From: Gordonia namibiensis NBRC 108229 | GTDB taxonomy: Bacteria > Actinomycetota > Actinomycetes > Mycobacteriales > Mycobacteriaceae | Direction: 5' to 3' | Assembly (NCBI RefSeq): GCF_000298235.1 | Contig: NZ_BAHE01000012.1 | Location: forward strand, 1-64,000 | DNA length: 64,000 bases | In this document: piece after piece, positions 33,705 through 44,226 of the stretch | Layout: every line of letters starts with the position of its first letter | Position numbering within the stretch: the first letter of the stretch is position 1 | Notes under the pieces: model-generated | Seen by the model: only the letters and a program-made list of their open reading frames with translations | Told to the model about the DNA's origin: nothing | Database searches by the model: none | Made by a program: the position numbers and the translations under genes

Positions 33705-33762
33705 CCTCATTACTCCCATTTGGGAGTAATGAGGACACTACTCAGCGCCGCTAGGGTGTCAA
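33705..33762 (-). promoter_or_regulatory. Amidase operon promoter with perfect 14-bp palindromic operator
   Basis: On the minus strand a -35 TTGACA (33762-33757) and a -10 TAGTGT (33740-33735) are 16 nt apart, close to consensus. Immediately after the -10 lies a perfect inverted repeat, CCTCATTACTCCCA (33705-33718) and TGGGAGTAATGAGG (33721-33734), with a 2-nt centre. It covers the expected start point near 33728 and ends 5 nt before the GGAGGG of fmdB. The design points to repression by the adjacent MarR protein; it could also fold as a 5' mRNA hairpin. Confidence 0.85.
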
Positions 33763-33900
33763 TGCCAGAACGGCGGTGGATGTTGCGATTCCGGAACTGT
33801 TAACGCCGGTGCAACAGACCTCGTACCATTCACGAAAGGCGTTACACAGCAGAAACCTCGTGCAGGGTCGAGCGGTGTCAGAGTGACAAACGAGCGGGTT

Positions 33901-34275
33901 TCATCCTTGCGACCCGCGAACCGACGACACAGCCGACTCCTCGTACACCAGGGAGATGATCGGTTCGACCTCCCGTAGGAGCAGGGCACCTTGAGCAGAG
34001 ATCTGAAGCGTCACCCGACGACGGTCATCGGGCGCCGGGCTCCGGTACACGGCTCCGCTTTCGACCAGGGAATCGATCGCACGAGTCGCCGAGGTCGGCG
34101 GGATCACCAGGGCATCGATGAGGTCGGCCATCGACGACCCGGGGTTGGCCTCGACGGCGGCCAGGGCTCGCCACCGGTCGGCCGTCAGTCCGTGTTCGCG
34201 AAGCGCTGCGTCGAGACGGGCGGAAACGAACGCAGCCTGACGCAAGAGAGAAAGGGCGGCGAGGACTTCGGTCAT
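33901..34275 (-). CDS. MarR-family regulator (AmiA-like)
   Basis: This 124-aa winged-helix protein has the MarR core: LTADRWRALAAVEANPGSSM (helix), PPTSATRAIDSLVESGAVYR (recognition helix) and the wing with DDRRRVTLQIS. Start ATG 34275 has AAAGGGGA 6 nt upstream. Its stop lies 212 nt before fmdB on the same strand, and the AmiC-like gene is divergent. In M. smegmatis a MarR-type repressor (AmiA) and an AmiC-type protein control the acetamidase operon, from memory; the same pairing is visible here. It is the best candidate to bind the palindrome at 33705-33734. Autoregulation is unclear: no similar repeat precedes its own gene. Confidence 0.86.
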   Translation of the reverse strand: MTEVLAALSLLRQAAFVSARLDAALREHGLTADRWRALAAVEANPGSSMADLIDALVIPPTSATRAIDSLVESGAVYRSPAPDDRRRVTLQISAQGALLLREVEPIISLVYEESAVSSVRGSQG

Positions 34276-34320
34276 GATTGGTCCCCTTTCGCGTTGTCGC
34301 CCGCGCTCGACTCCGACGGC

Positions 34321-35475
34321 GTGCACAACCTGCAACATACCAACTCATCGCCACTTGTTCGCGGGGCCGGTGACCGACGAACTCGAACCGATACTTCTTG
34401 CCGAGTTGCACTCGTCCTCCCTCGAACGGGGCCGGCCGGGATCTTCGGGCCGCAATGTCTGGCCGCCGCCGAACTGGCGGCAACCGAGATCGAGGCGACG
34501 GGCGGAATCGGCGGACGGGCAGTCGAATTCGTTCATCTCGACGCTGGACGGCCGCCGGCACAGGTTGCACGCGACGTGGGGTTGCTCCTGCACGACGGCG
34601 CCATCGACGCGATATCCGGATGGCACCTGTCGAACACCCGACAGGCCATCGCCCGTGTGGTGCGTGGCTCGATTCCCTACGTGTACGCCGCCGCATACGA
34701 GGGCGGCGAGAACAGTGATGGCGTGGTGTGCAGCGGTGAGGTCCCGATCGACCAGATCCTCGCCTCCTTGCAGTGGTTTCGGCGAGAGCGCGCTCTGAAG
34801 CGCTGGTACATCGTCGGCAACGACTACATCTGGCCCCGAGGCACGGCGGCAGCTACACGGAAAGGTTTGGAGGGCAGCGATGTCGGCGTTGTCGCCGAAT
34901 GCTATCTGCCGCTCGGTACCGAGGACGACTCACAGTGGGATGCGACGTGTACTGCCGTGGCCCGAGCCGAACCGGACGGCGTTCTCTCGCTCCTCGTCGG
35001 GTCCGACGCCGTCCGCTTCAACCGCGCGTTCGCGCGGCATCAGCTTGACGTCTCCATCGCCCGATTCAGTCCGTTCACCGACGAAACCGTGGTCCTCGCC
35101 AGTGGCGCCGAGGCCACCGGCGATCTGTACATCTCCGCGGGATGGTTCGCCGGCCTGGGCTCGGCGTCGGCAACGGATTTCACCACCGGATTCACACGCG
35201 CTTTCGACCTGATCCATGGGACCGGTCCCATCGGAGTCGGCGCAGCACCACCGCCGGGGACGATGGCCGAAACCACCTATTCTGGGCTGAAAGTGCTCGC
35301 CGGGATGGCCCGCGACGGCATGCCGAGTGTCGATGACGCTCGACGGGTACTCGAGTCATGGGGCTGGGACTCACCGCACGGACCGGTGGATATGCGAGAC
35401 GGAAGTGCCCGGCACCGAGTTCACCTCGCGGCGGCCGACGGCGTCGGACTCGATGTCATCGCACGTGTGAACTGA
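34321..35475 (+). CDS. amiC: AmiC-like periplasmic-binding-fold amide sensor
   Basis: This protein of about 384 aa has the type I periplasmic-binding fold (branched-chain amino acid/amide binding, Peripl_BP_5/6). VALVLPRTGPAGIFGPQCLAA (given in part as LVLPRTGPAGIFGPQ) begins the fold, and WYIVGNDYIWPRGTAAATR is the central block. No signal peptide or lipobox is present, so it should act in the cytosol, like Pseudomonas AmiC. The GTG at 34321 is the only convenient in-frame start before the fold, and it is 45 nt from the MarR gene start. The likely role is to sense amides and relieve repression of the amidase operon. The in-frame region upstream of 34321 shadows the MarR gene. Confidence 0.82.
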   Translation: MHNLQHTNSSPLVRGAGDRRTRTDTSCRVALVLPRTGPAGIFGPQCLAAAELAATEIEATGGIGGRAVEFVHLDAGRPPAQVARDVGLLLHDGAIDAISGWHLSNTRQAIARVVRGSIPYVYAAAYEGGENSDGVVCSGEVPIDQILASLQWFRRERALKRWYIVGNDYIWPRGTAAATRKGLEGSDVGVVAECYLPLGTEDDSQWDATCTAVARAEPDGVLSLLVGSDAVRFNRAFARHQLDVSIARFSPFTDETVVLASGAEATGDLYISAGWFAGLGSASATDFTTGFTRAFDLIHGTGPIGVGAAPPPGTMAETTYSGLKVLAGMARDGMPSVDDARRVLESWGWDSPHGPVDMRDGSARHRVHLAAADGVGLDVIARVN

Positions 35476-35588
35476 GGTCGCCAGCGATCGGGACGCCTCG
35501 CGGACCGAGGTTCTACGACCCGGCCTGCCGCTCCTGACCACGGACCTCCCGCGATCATCCGGTGGCCGGCTCGCTAGGCTCAGTGCTC

Positions 35589-35909
35589 GTGACCGAGACC
35601 TCGACCTACGCGAACGTGACCCTCGACCCGGCCGCCAACGTCTACTTCGACGGCAAGTGCGTGAGCCACACGTTCCATCTCGCTGACGGCACCCGCAAGT
35701 CGGCCGGCGTGATCCTGCCCGCGACGCTGAATTTCGGTACCGGCGCACCCGAGATCATGGAACTGCACAGCGGTGCCTGCCGGGTGCGGCTCGCCGGTAG
35801 CGAGGACTGGACCACTTACGGCGCGGGCGACTCGTTCTCGGTACCCGGCGATTCCTCGTTCGACATCGAGGTCACCGACGCCGTCAGTTACGTCTGCCAC
35901 TACGGCTGA
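35589..35909 (+). CDS. ppnP: Pyrimidine/purine nucleoside phosphorylase
   Basis: This 106-aa cupin-fold protein of the PpnP/YaiE (DUF1255) family phosphorolyses several nucleosides to base and ribose 1-phosphate in E. coli. Family blocks are [21 protein letters not shown] (in part: [16 protein letters not shown]), [20 protein letters not shown] ([16 protein letters not shown]), and [13 protein letters not shown] near the C-terminus. The GTG at 35589 is 8 nt after TAGGCT (35575-35580), a leaderless pattern; GTGs at 35583 and 35562 are alternatives. Length is typical (about 94-106 aa). Confidence 0.88.
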   Translation: MTETSTYANVTLDPAANVYFDGKCVSHTFHLADGTRKSAGVILPATLNFGTGAPEIMELHSGACRVRLAGSEDWTTYGAGDSFSVPGDSSFDIEVTDAVSYVCHYG

Positions 35910-35944
35910 GGAATCATTCGGGGAGGCATCGTGTTGCACGCCAC

Positions 35945-36658
35945 ATGCGCGGCAATGCACTGTGGGTGCTCGCCCACCCCGATCAGTCCTCCCTGAGTAG
36001 CCATCTGCGGAATGTCGGTATCGCGGCGTTACGCGAAAAAGGTTGGCGCGTCGTCGAATCCGACCTCTACCGGATGAGATGGGATCCGCTCCTCGTCACC
36101 GACGACGGATCGGCCGATGTCCGCGCCGAGCAACGGAAACTCGCCGATGCCGATCTGGTGATCCTGCAGTTCCCTCTGTGGTGGTACGGCGTGCCTGCCA
36201 TCCTCAAGGGCTGGTTCGACCGGGTCTTCGAGAGCGGGTTCGCCTACGACGTCCCCGACCCCGAGACCGGACGGTTCCTCAAGTACGGTCGCGGCGGACT
36301 CATCGGGAAGCGGGCGCTCGTCGTCGTGACCGCCGGGGACCGGCACGCGAGCCTCGGGCCCCGCGGGATAAGCGGCCACATCGACGACGTGCTGTGGCCG
36401 ATCCTGCATGGAACCCTCTGGTACACCGGCATGCAGCCGCTCCGACCGCACCTCATCACCGAGGCCGACGACGTCGACCAGCAAACGGTCGGTTCGGTGG
36501 AGCGGTCGCTGATCGATCGCCTCGACCACGTCGCGGAGGAAGAACCGATCTCGTATCTGCCGATGGAGGACGAGTTCTACGATCACTCGATCCGCCTGCA
36601 CGACCACATCTCACCGGGCGTCGAGGGCAACGCCGCGCACCAGCACTGCGCGGTCTAG
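35945..36658 (+). CDS. NAD(P)H-dependent oxidoreductase, flavodoxin-2 fold (quinone reductase type)
   Basis: This 237-aa FMN/FAD flavoprotein of the NQO1/MdaB type has the N-terminal [19 protein letters not shown] phosphate-binding loop, and the family signature [21 protein letters not shown] near residue 75. [17 protein letters not shown] follows near 122. It would reduce quinones or other electrophiles with NAD(P)H. It lies 35 nt after ppnP on the same strand. Its TAG stop and the TAG stop of ppc share the CTAG at 36655-36658 on opposite strands. Confidence 0.88.
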   Translation: MRGNALWVLAHPDQSSLSSHLRNVGIAALREKGWRVVESDLYRMRWDPLLVTDDGSADVRAEQRKLADADLVILQFPLWWYGVPAILKGWFDRVFESGFAYDVPDPETGRFLKYGRGGLIGKRALVVVTAGDRHASLGPRGISGHIDDVLWPILHGTLWYTGMQPLRPHLITEADDVDQQTVGSVERSLIDRLDHVAEEEPISYLPMEDEFYDHSIRLHDHISPGVEGNAAHQHCAV

Positions 36659-39495
36659 CCCGAGTTGCGCAGTGCCGTCGCCAGGCCGTTCATGGTGAGC
36701 TGGATACCGCGCCGCACCAACGGGGTGTCCTCCCCCGCACGGAATCGGCGCAGCAGTTCCACCTGCAGCAGGTTGAGCGGCTCGAGGTACGGGAAGCGGT
36801 TGTAGACAGAGCGTTTCAGGGCCGCGTTGTCGTGCAGCAGGTCGTCGGTGCCGGTGATCTTGGCGCACATGGCGATCGTGCGCTCGTGTTCGTCGACGAT
36901 CATGCCGAACACCTTGTCGCGTAGTTCCTCGTCGGGAACCAGCTGTGCGTAGCGTTCGGCGAGACCCATGTCGGACTTCGCCAGCACCTGCGCCATGTTC
37001 GACATGACCGTGCGGAAGAACGGCCACTTCTCGTAGTAGCGCTGCAAATCCTCGAGACGGGTGGGATCGTCGCCGACCCATTCCTCGAATGCGGACCCGG
37101 TGCCGTACCAGCCCGGGAGCATCACTCGTGACTGTGTCCACGACAACACCCATGGGATCGCGCGGAGATCCGAGATCTTCTCGGTCTGCTTACGCGACGC
37201 CGGGCGGCTGCCGATGTTGAGGGCGCCGATCTCCGACAGCGGCGTCGACGTGGTGAAGTACTCGACGAATCCAGGTGTCTCGTGCACGAGGCGGCTGTAC
37301 GCCGCGCGCGCCTTGGCGGCGATGTCGTCCATGATCTCGTAGGCCGACTCCGATTCGTCGCCGAGACCCTCGACGTCGAGCAGCGACGACTCGATGGTCG
37401 CGGCCAGCAGCGTCTCCAGGTTGCGGCGTGCGGTCACCGGTTCGGCGTACTTGGCGGCGATGATCTCGCCCTGCTCGGTGATGCGCAGCGATCCCTGCAC
37501 CGCGCCCGGCGGCTGCGCGAGGATCGCGTCGTAGCTGGGTCCGCCGCCGCGGCCGACGGTGCCACCGCGACCGTGGAAGAGCCGCAACCGGATTCCCGAC
37601 TTCGACGCCGCCTCGACGAGGTCGAGTTCGGCGCGGTACAGCGCCCAGTTGGCGGCCATGTAGCCGCCGTCCTTGTTGGAGTCGGAGTAGCCGAGCATGA
37701 TCTCCTGCATGCCGTTCTGGGACTCCACGAGCGCCCGGTAGAACGGCACGTCGAGCACGGCGAGCAACGTGGTGGCGCCCTGCTGCAGGTCCTCGATCGT
37801 CTCGAACAGCGGCACGACCCGGACAGTGGAGCGCGGCGTGTTCTCCCCCGCGGCACCGGGGTCGTAGAGACCGGCCTCCTTCAGCAGGATCAGGGCCTCG
37901 AGCATGTCACTCACCGAGGTGCACATGCTGATGATGTAGTTGGGCACCGCTTCCGGACCGAACGTCGCTACCGCCTTCGCCGCCGCACGCACGATCCCGA
38001 GTTCCTTGGTCGCCAGCTCGCTGAGTTCCGCGTCGGGACTGGTGAGGGGCCGGCGCCGCTGCAGCTCGGCGGACAGGATCTCGACCCGCTCGTCCTCCCC
38101 CAGCGAGGCGTAGTCGGCGTGGACCCCCGCCCAGGCCAGGAGTTCGGCGACGACCTCCTCGTGCATGTCGGAGTTCTGACGCATGTCGAGACCGGACAGA
38201 TGGAAACCGAACGTACGCACCGACTCCCGAAGCGACAGGAGGCGATCGTCGGCGATGGTGGCGTCGTTGTTGACCCGAAGCGCGGCGTCGATGACGTCCA
38301 GGTCGGCGAGCAGTTCCGATGCGTCGTCGTAGGGTGGCTTGCCGTCGACGAGGAAGAGGTCGCTCGAGGAGAGGAAGTCGTCGTCGAACATCCCCCGCGC
38401 CGTCGCCGCGAGACGGGATCGGATGTGCCGCAACGCGAGCCGGAATGGTTCGTCGACGCCCGGGTCGTCGGCATCGGCACCGGCGAGTTCCAGCAGCGGC
38501 TCGGTGCCGGTGATCAGTCGCGCCGACATGCTCAGTTCCTGCGCGAGGTTCTCGAGTTCGGCGAGATGGTGCCCGACCGCGGTCGCGGCGGCCAGCGTGG
38601 TGGCGAGGGTGACGACCTCGGCGGTCACGAACGGGTTGCCGTCCCGGTCGCCGCCGATCCAGGACCCCATGCGGATCATCGGCTCGTCGGCGAGATCCGC
38701 CTCCGGGTACGCCGACCGCAGTGCGGCACGCACCGAGGTGTTGATCGCCGGCACCACGTCGAAGAACGAGGCATCGTAATAGCGCAGACCGGAACGGATC
38801 TCGTCCTGGATGGTGAGTCGTTCGAGGCGGATGAGCGCGGTCTGCCACAGCGTGAGGATCTGGCGGCGGATCGCCTCGGTGACCTCGGCGTCCTCGTCGG
38901 GGGTCAGTTCGGTGCGGCCGCGGAAGCGCATCAGCTCGGTGATGCGGTTCTGCGCCTCGAACACCGTGCGACGCCGCGTCTCGGTCGGGTGGGCGGTGAT
39001 GACCGGCACGACGTTGGCGTCGGCGAGCGCCTTGCCGACCTCCTCGTCACCGAGTCCGGCGTCGGCGAGCTGACGGTAGGTCGCGGCCAGGCTGGACTTC
39101 TGCGGCGGGTCACCGGCCCGCACGTGAATGGCACGGCGACGTTCGCGGTGGATGTCCTCGGCCAGGTTGGCCAGCAGCGCGAAATGGCTGAAGGCGCGGA
39201 TGACGGGCACCGCGGTGGCCACGTCGAGATCGACGAACATGTCCGCGAGTTCGCTGCGATCGATCTCGTTGCGACGCACGCCGAATGCGGCCACCCGAGC
39301 CGATTCGACGAGATCGAAGACCTCGGTGCCGGAGTGCTCGGCGACGACCTCGCCGAGGATGCCGCCGAGCAGTCGGATGTCCTCGCGTAATGGTTCGGTG
39401 AGTGCACGGCCCTCGTCGTCGACGACGATGTGGTCGACGATCGAGATGGACGGACGCGATGCCGGGGCTCCCTGTGTGGGGGCGGTTTCACTCAT
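36655..39495 (-). CDS. ppc: Phosphoenolpyruvate carboxylase
   Basis: This 946-aa enzyme carboxylates PEP to oxaloacetate to refill the TCA cycle. Catalytic His is in [18 protein letters not shown] near residue 165; the Arg/Gly-rich loops are [17 protein letters not shown] near 270 and [17 protein letters not shown] near 640. The second His/Lys block is [18 protein letters not shown] near 600. The C-terminus ends in RNSG, close to the usual RNTG/QNTG. The ATG at 39495 (MSETAPTQG) has GAGGGC upstream. M. tuberculosis lacks ppc, so this marks the non-tuberculous lineage. Confidence 0.97.
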   Translation of the reverse strand: MSETAPTQGAPASRPSISIVDHIVVDDEGRALTEPLREDIRLLGGILGEVVAEHSGTEVFDLVESARVAAFGVRRNEIDRSELADMFVDLDVATAVPVIRAFSHFALLANLAEDIHRERRRAIHVRAGDPPQKSSLAATYRQLADAGLGDEEVGKALADANVVPVITAHPTETRRRTVFEAQNRITELMRFRGRTELTPDEDAEVTEAIRRQILTLWQTALIRLERLTIQDEIRSGLRYYDASFFDVVPAINTSVRAALRSAYPEADLADEPMIRMGSWIGGDRDGNPFVTAEVVTLATTLAAATAVGHHLAELENLAQELSMSARLITGTEPLLELAGADADDPGVDEPFRLALRHIRSRLAATARGMFDDDFLSSSDLFLVDGKPPYDDASELLADLDVIDAALRVNNDATIADDRLLSLRESVRTFGFHLSGLDMRQNSDMHEEVVAELLAWAGVHADYASLGEDERVEILSAELQRRRPLTSPDAELSELATKELGIVRAAAKAVATFGPEAVPNYIISMCTSVSDMLEALILLKEAGLYDPGAAGENTPRSTVRVVPLFETIEDLQQGATTLLAVLDVPFYRALVESQNGMQEIMLGYSDSNKDGGYMAANWALYRAELDLVEAASKSGIRLRLFHGRGGTVGRGGGPSYDAILAQPPGAVQGSLRITEQGEIIAAKYAEPVTARRNLETLLAATIESSLLDVEGLGDESESAYEIMDDIAAKARAAYSRLVHETPGFVEYFTTSTPLSEIGALNIGSRPASRKQTEKISDLRAIPWVLSWTQSRVMLPGWYGTGSAFEEWVGDDPTRLEDLQRYYEKWPFFRTVMSNMAQVLAKSDMGLAERYAQLVPDEELRDKVFGMIVDEHERTIAMCAKITGTDDLLHDNAALKRSVYNRFPYLEPLNLLQVELLRRFRAGEDTPLVRRGIQLTMNGLATALRNSG

Positions 39496-39593
39496 GCCCT
39501 CAAGTATCCCGAGATCAGGGGCATCCGGCATCCCGGGGAAAGCGACGGGCGACGCGTCAGACGCGTCGCCCGAGGTCGAGAGCAGAAATCAGC

Positions 39594-39833
39594 TCAGGAA
39601 AGTTTGATGTCGACGCCCACGCCGACGATGAAGATCACCCAGATGAGGCCGACGAAGATGGTCAGCCGGTCGAGGTTGCGTTCGACGACGCTCGAACCCG
39701 ACAGGCTGGACTGGACACCGCCGCCGAACAGGGACGACAGACCGCCACCCTTGCCGCGGTGCAGCAGGACGAGCACGATCAGCAGCACGCTGGTCACGAT
39801 CAATCCGATGTCGAGTGCACCTTGCACAGTCAC
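39594..39833 (-). CDS. secG: Protein translocase subunit SecG
   Basis: This 79-aa membrane protein of the Sec channel has two hydrophobic helices (GLIVTSVLLIVLVLLHRGKG and LTIFVGLIWVIFIVGVGV) joined by the conserved GLSSLFGGGVQSSLSGSSV and VVERNLDRLT. The GTG at 39833 gives MTVQGALDIGL; a GTG at 39827 is possible. It follows tpiA by 104 nt on the same strand, the order gap-pgk-tpiA-secG also seen in M. tuberculosis. Confidence 0.94.
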   Translation of the reverse strand: MTVQGALDIGLIVTSVLLIVLVLLHRGKGGGLSSLFGGGVQSSLSGSSVVERNLDRLTIFVGLIWVIFIVGVGVDIKLS

Positions 39834-39937
39834 GAGTCGAAACGCCCTTCCGTAAACACCTGGAGAAACAGCTGTGGCAGGTGGTGCCGACGCAAATCGA
39901 CACCAACCTGCCACAGTGTACGCGTGGGTGTGACCCG

Positions 39938-40726
39938 TCAGGGCAAGGGGCCACCCGCGGCGATCGCCGACAGCGTCGCGAACTCGTCGGATTTCAGCGA
40001 CGCGCCGCCGACGAGAGCCCCGTCGACGTCGGTCTGGCCGACGATGTCGCCGACGTTCTTGGCGTTCACCGAGCCGCCGTAGAGGATGCGGACCGAGGCC
40101 GCGGTCTCTGCGTCGGCGATCTCCGCGAGGGTCTCGCGGATCGCCTTGCAGACCTCCTGGGCGTCGGCGGCACTGGCCACGCGACCGGTGCCGATGGCCC
40201 AGACCGGCTCGTAGGCGATGACGGTCTTGGCGATCTCGTCGGCCGAGAGGCCCGCCAGCGAACCCTTGAGCTGCGCGACGTTGTACGCGACGTGCTCGCC
40301 GGCCTCGCGGATCTCGAGCCCCTCGCCGATGCAGACGATCGGGGTGAGCTCGTGCCGCAGCGCGGCCTTCGTCTTGGCCAGCACGACCTCGTCGGTCTCG
40401 CCGTGCAGGGTGCGACGCTCCGAGTGCCCGACGACGACGAAGGTGCAGCCGAGCTTCGCGAGGAAGGCACCGCTGATCTCGCCGGTGTAGGCGCCCGAGT
40501 CGTGCTGCGACAGGTCCTGCGCACCGTAGGTGAGCAGGAGCTTGTCCCCGTCGACGACGGTCTGCACGCTGCGGATGTCGGTGAACGGCGGGATGACCGT
40601 CACGTCGACCTTGTCGAAGTACTTCGCCGGCAGGGCGAAGGCGATCTTCTGAACCAGCGCGATGGCCTCGAGGTGGTTCAGGTTCATCTTCCAGTTGCCC
40701 GCGATGAGCGGTTTACGAGTTGCCAT
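39938..40726 (-). CDS. tpiA: Triosephosphate isomerase
   Basis: This 262-aa TIM-barrel enzyme interconverts dihydroxyacetone phosphate and glyceraldehyde 3-phosphate. Active-site residues are visible: Lys in [10 protein letters not shown], His in [13 protein letters not shown] and Glu in [16 protein letters not shown], followed by the loop ending in YGGSVNAKN. The ATG starts 3 nt after the pgk stop, so it is co-translated with pgk. Confidence 0.97.
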   Translation of the reverse strand: MATRKPLIAGNWKMNLNHLEAIALVQKIAFALPAKYFDKVDVTVIPPFTDIRSVQTVVDGDKLLLTYGAQDLSQHDSGAYTGEISGAFLAKLGCTFVVVGHSERRTLHGETDEVVLAKTKAALRHELTPIVCIGEGLEIREAGEHVAYNVAQLKGSLAGLSADEIAKTVIAYEPVWAIGTGRVASAADAQEVCKAIRETLAEIADAETAASVRILYGGSVNAKNVGDIVGQTDVDGALVGGASLKSDEFATLSAIAAGGPLP

Positions 40727-40729
40727 GGC

Positions 40730-41941
40730 TCAGCTCTCCAGCACCTTCAGTCCGGGGAGTTCCTTGCCCTCGAGGTACTCCAGCGATGCGCCACCTCCGG
40801 TGGAGATGTGCGAGAAGTCCGAGTCGGGCAGACCCAGGGTCCGCACCGCGGCGGCCGAGTCGCCGCCACCGACCACGGTGAACGCACCGTTGCCGGTCGC
40901 CCCGGCGATGGCCTCGGCGACACCGCGCGTGCCGGCCGAGAACTTCTCGAACTCGAAGACGCCCGACGGACCGTTCCAGAAGATCGTCTTGGCGCCCGAG
41001 AGGACCGCGGCGAATCGCTTCACCGACTCCGGTCCGATGTCGAGGCCCATCCAGCCGTCCGGAATGGCATCGGCAGCGACGGTCTTCGCCTCCGCGTCGG
41101 CGGCGAACTTGTCGGCCACCACGACGTCGACCGGCAGGTGGATGACGTCGCCGAAGCGCTCGAGCAGGCTCTTGCAGACCTCGATCTGGTCTTCCTGCAG
41201 CAGCGAGGTGCCCACCGAATGGCCCTGTGCGGCCAGAAAGGTGAAGGCCATGCCGCCGCCGATGACCAGCGTGTCGACCTTGGGAGCCAACGCCTCGATG
41301 ACCCCGAGCTTGTCGGAGACCTTCGAGCCACCGAGGACGACCGCGTACGGGCGGGTCACGTCTTCGGTGAGCTTCGACAGGACGTCGACCTCGGCCGCCA
41401 CCAGCTCTCCCGCGTAGTGCGGGAGGAGCTTGGCGACGTCGTAGACCGAGGCCTGCTTGCGGTGGACCACTCCGAAGCCGTCCGACACGAACGCGCCGTC
41501 GTCGCCGACGAGTTCGACGAGGGCCTTGGCGAGCTTCTCGCGCTCGGCGTCGTCCTTGGAGGTCTCCCGCGGGTCGAAGCGGATGTTCTCCAGGAGTAGG
41601 ACGTCACCGTCGGTGAGACCCTCGGCGCGGGCGAGCGCGTCGGTGCCGACGACGTCACCGGCGAGCTGCACGTTGCGACCGAGCTCCTCGCCGAGACGCG
41701 CAGCGACGGGCGCGAGCGAGAACTTCGGATCCGGCTCGCCCTTCGGCCGACCCAGGTGCGCGGTGATGATCACCTTGGCACCGGCGTCGATGAGCGCGTT
41801 GAGGGTGGGCAGGGATGCGAGGATGCGACCCGGATCGGTGATCGTCGACCCGTCGAGCGGGACGTTGAAATCCGAACGGACCAGCACTCCGCGACCCGAA
41901 ACACCCTCTTCCAGAAGGTTCTTCAGAGTGGGAACACCCAT
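40730..41941 (-). CDS. pgk: Phosphoglycerate kinase
   Basis: This 403-aa glycolytic enzyme makes ATP from 1,3-bisphosphoglycerate. It has the N-terminal [13 protein letters not shown], the [17 protein letters not shown] block, and the C-terminal nucleotide site [15 protein letters not shown] with [13 protein letters not shown]. Length and order are normal. It lies 37 nt after gap with an AGAGGAG site about 10 nt before the ATG. Confidence 0.97.
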   Translation of the reverse strand: MGVPTLKNLLEEGVSGRGVLVRSDFNVPLDGSTITDPGRILASLPTLNALIDAGAKVIITAHLGRPKGEPDPKFSLAPVAARLGEELGRNVQLAGDVVGTDALARAEGLTDGDVLLLENIRFDPRETSKDDAEREKLAKALVELVGDDGAFVSDGFGVVHRKQASVYDVAKLLPHYAGELVAAEVDVLSKLTEDVTRPYAVVLGGSKVSDKLGVIEALAPKVDTLVIGGGMAFTFLAAQGHSVGTSLLQEDQIEVCKSLLERFGDVIHLPVDVVVADKFAADAEAKTVAADAIPDGWMGLDIGPESVKRFAAVLSGAKTIFWNGPSGVFEFEKFSAGTRGVAEAIAGATGNGAFTVVGGGDSAAAVRTLGLPDSDFSHISTGGGASLEYLEGKELPGLKVLES

Positions 41942-41978
41942 GAGGCGTTGACTCCTCTTTCGTTGTACGACGAGTGGA

Positions 41979-43019
<1,041 letters not shown>

Positions 43020-43178
43020 TCATGGTCAGGCCTGTGGGTCAAGCCCTGCTGGCCGCGCCGTGAGCGGTCACCGATGGCACACAGGGGCGACCCCCGGTCC
43101 GCACACGTCGACCTCAGCCTAGTAGGCCGGGTTCGGTCCGGCACACCGCAGGTCCGACTGTTGGCTTCCCCGCAGTGA

Positions 43179-44162
43179 TCAGGCCTCGTCGAGCAGCTCT
43201 GAGGTGACCGCCGACTCGGTGTCCGGGATGCCGTCCTGGCGAGCTTTCTTGTCGGCCATCGACAGCAGACGACGGATGCGTCCGGCGACGGCGTCCTTGG
43301 TCATCGGCGGATCGGCGAGCTGGCCGAGCTCCTCCAGGGAGGCCTGCCGATGGGTGATGCGCAGCTGTCCGGCCGCGACGAGATGATCAGGGACCTCGTC
43401 GCCGAGGATCTCCAGGGCGCGTTCGACGCGGGCCGCCGCGGCCACCGCCGCGCGGGCCGAGCGTCGCAGGTTGGCGTCGTCGAAGTTGGCGAGACGGTTC
43501 GCGGTCGCACGCACCTCACGGCGCATGCGGCGTTCCTCCCACACCAGGCGGGTGTCGTGGGCCCCCATCCGGGTGAGCAGGGCGCCGATGGCCTCGCCGT
43601 CGCGGATGACGACCCGGTCGGCGCCGCGGACCTCGCGGGCCTTGGCGGTCACGCCGAGGCGACGGGCCGCTCCGACGAGGGCAAGCGCGGCCTCCGGTCC
43701 GGGGCAGCTGACCTCGAGGGCCGACGAACGTCCGGGTTCGGTCAACGAGCCGTGTGCGAGAAACGCACCGCGCCAGGCGGCTTCGGCGTCGGCGACACTT
43801 CCGCCGACGACCTGGGCGGGGAGCCCGCGCACCGGACGGCCACGCAGGTCGAGCAGGCCGGTCTGCCGGGCGAGGCCCTCGCCGTCCTTGGTGATGCGCA
43901 CGATGTAACGGGCCGACTTACGCAGTCCGCCGCCACGCAGGACGTGGACGTCGGAGCCGTAGCCGAACAGGTCGTGGATCTCGCGTCGTAGGCGCCGCGC
44001 GACATTGCCCATGTCGACCTCGGCCTCGACCACCACGCGGCCGGCCACGATGTGCAAGCCGCCGGCGAATCGCAGCAGAGCCGACACCTCGGCTCTCCGG
44101 CAACTCACCTGGGTCACCGTCAGGCGACTCAGCTCGTCTTTCACCGCCGCCGTCATCGCCAC
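43179..44162 (-). CDS. whiA: Sporulation-type transcription factor WhiA
   Basis: This 327-aa WhiA begins [16 protein letters not shown] and has a degenerate LAGLIDADG homing-endonuclease fold (residues 1-200, with [15 protein letters not shown]) joined to a C-terminal helix-turn-helix ([25 protein letters not shown], in part: [19 protein letters not shown]). WhiA works in cell division control in actinobacteria. GTG at 44162 has AGGAGG 10 nt upstream. The gene follows yvcK in the conserved uvrC-rapZ-yvcK-whiA order. Confidence 0.95.
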   Translation of the reverse strand: MAMTAAVKDELSRLTVTQVSCRRAEVSALLRFAGGLHIVAGRVVVEAEVDMGNVARRLRREIHDLFGYGSDVHVLRGGGLRKSARYIVRITKDGEGLARQTGLLDLRGRPVRGLPAQVVGGSVADAEAAWRGAFLAHGSLTEPGRSSALEVSCPGPEAALALVGAARRLGVTAKAREVRGADRVVIRDGEAIGALLTRMGAHDTRLVWEERRMRREVRATANRLANFDDANLRRSARAAVAAAARVERALEILGDEVPDHLVAAGQLRITHRQASLEELGQLADPPMTKDAVAGRIRRLLSMADKKARQDGIPDTESAVTSELLDEA

Positions 44163-44226
44163 CGGTCCCTGTCCTCCTGTCAACAGCCCACACGTCCCTG
44201 AAGAAAACGCCGAATCATCGCCTGTG

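Noticed and set aside
33991..34320. Upstream extension of the AmiC-like frame
   Set aside because: It shadows the divergent MarR gene; the fold begins after the GTG at 34321.
37282..39390. 702-codon open frame antisense to ppc
   Set aside because: ppc is complete with catalytic residues; the antisense product is Arg/Gly/Val-rich without domains.
39815..41599. 594-codon open frame antisense to secG, tpiA and pgk
   Set aside because: Crosses three real genes; no start context or domain.
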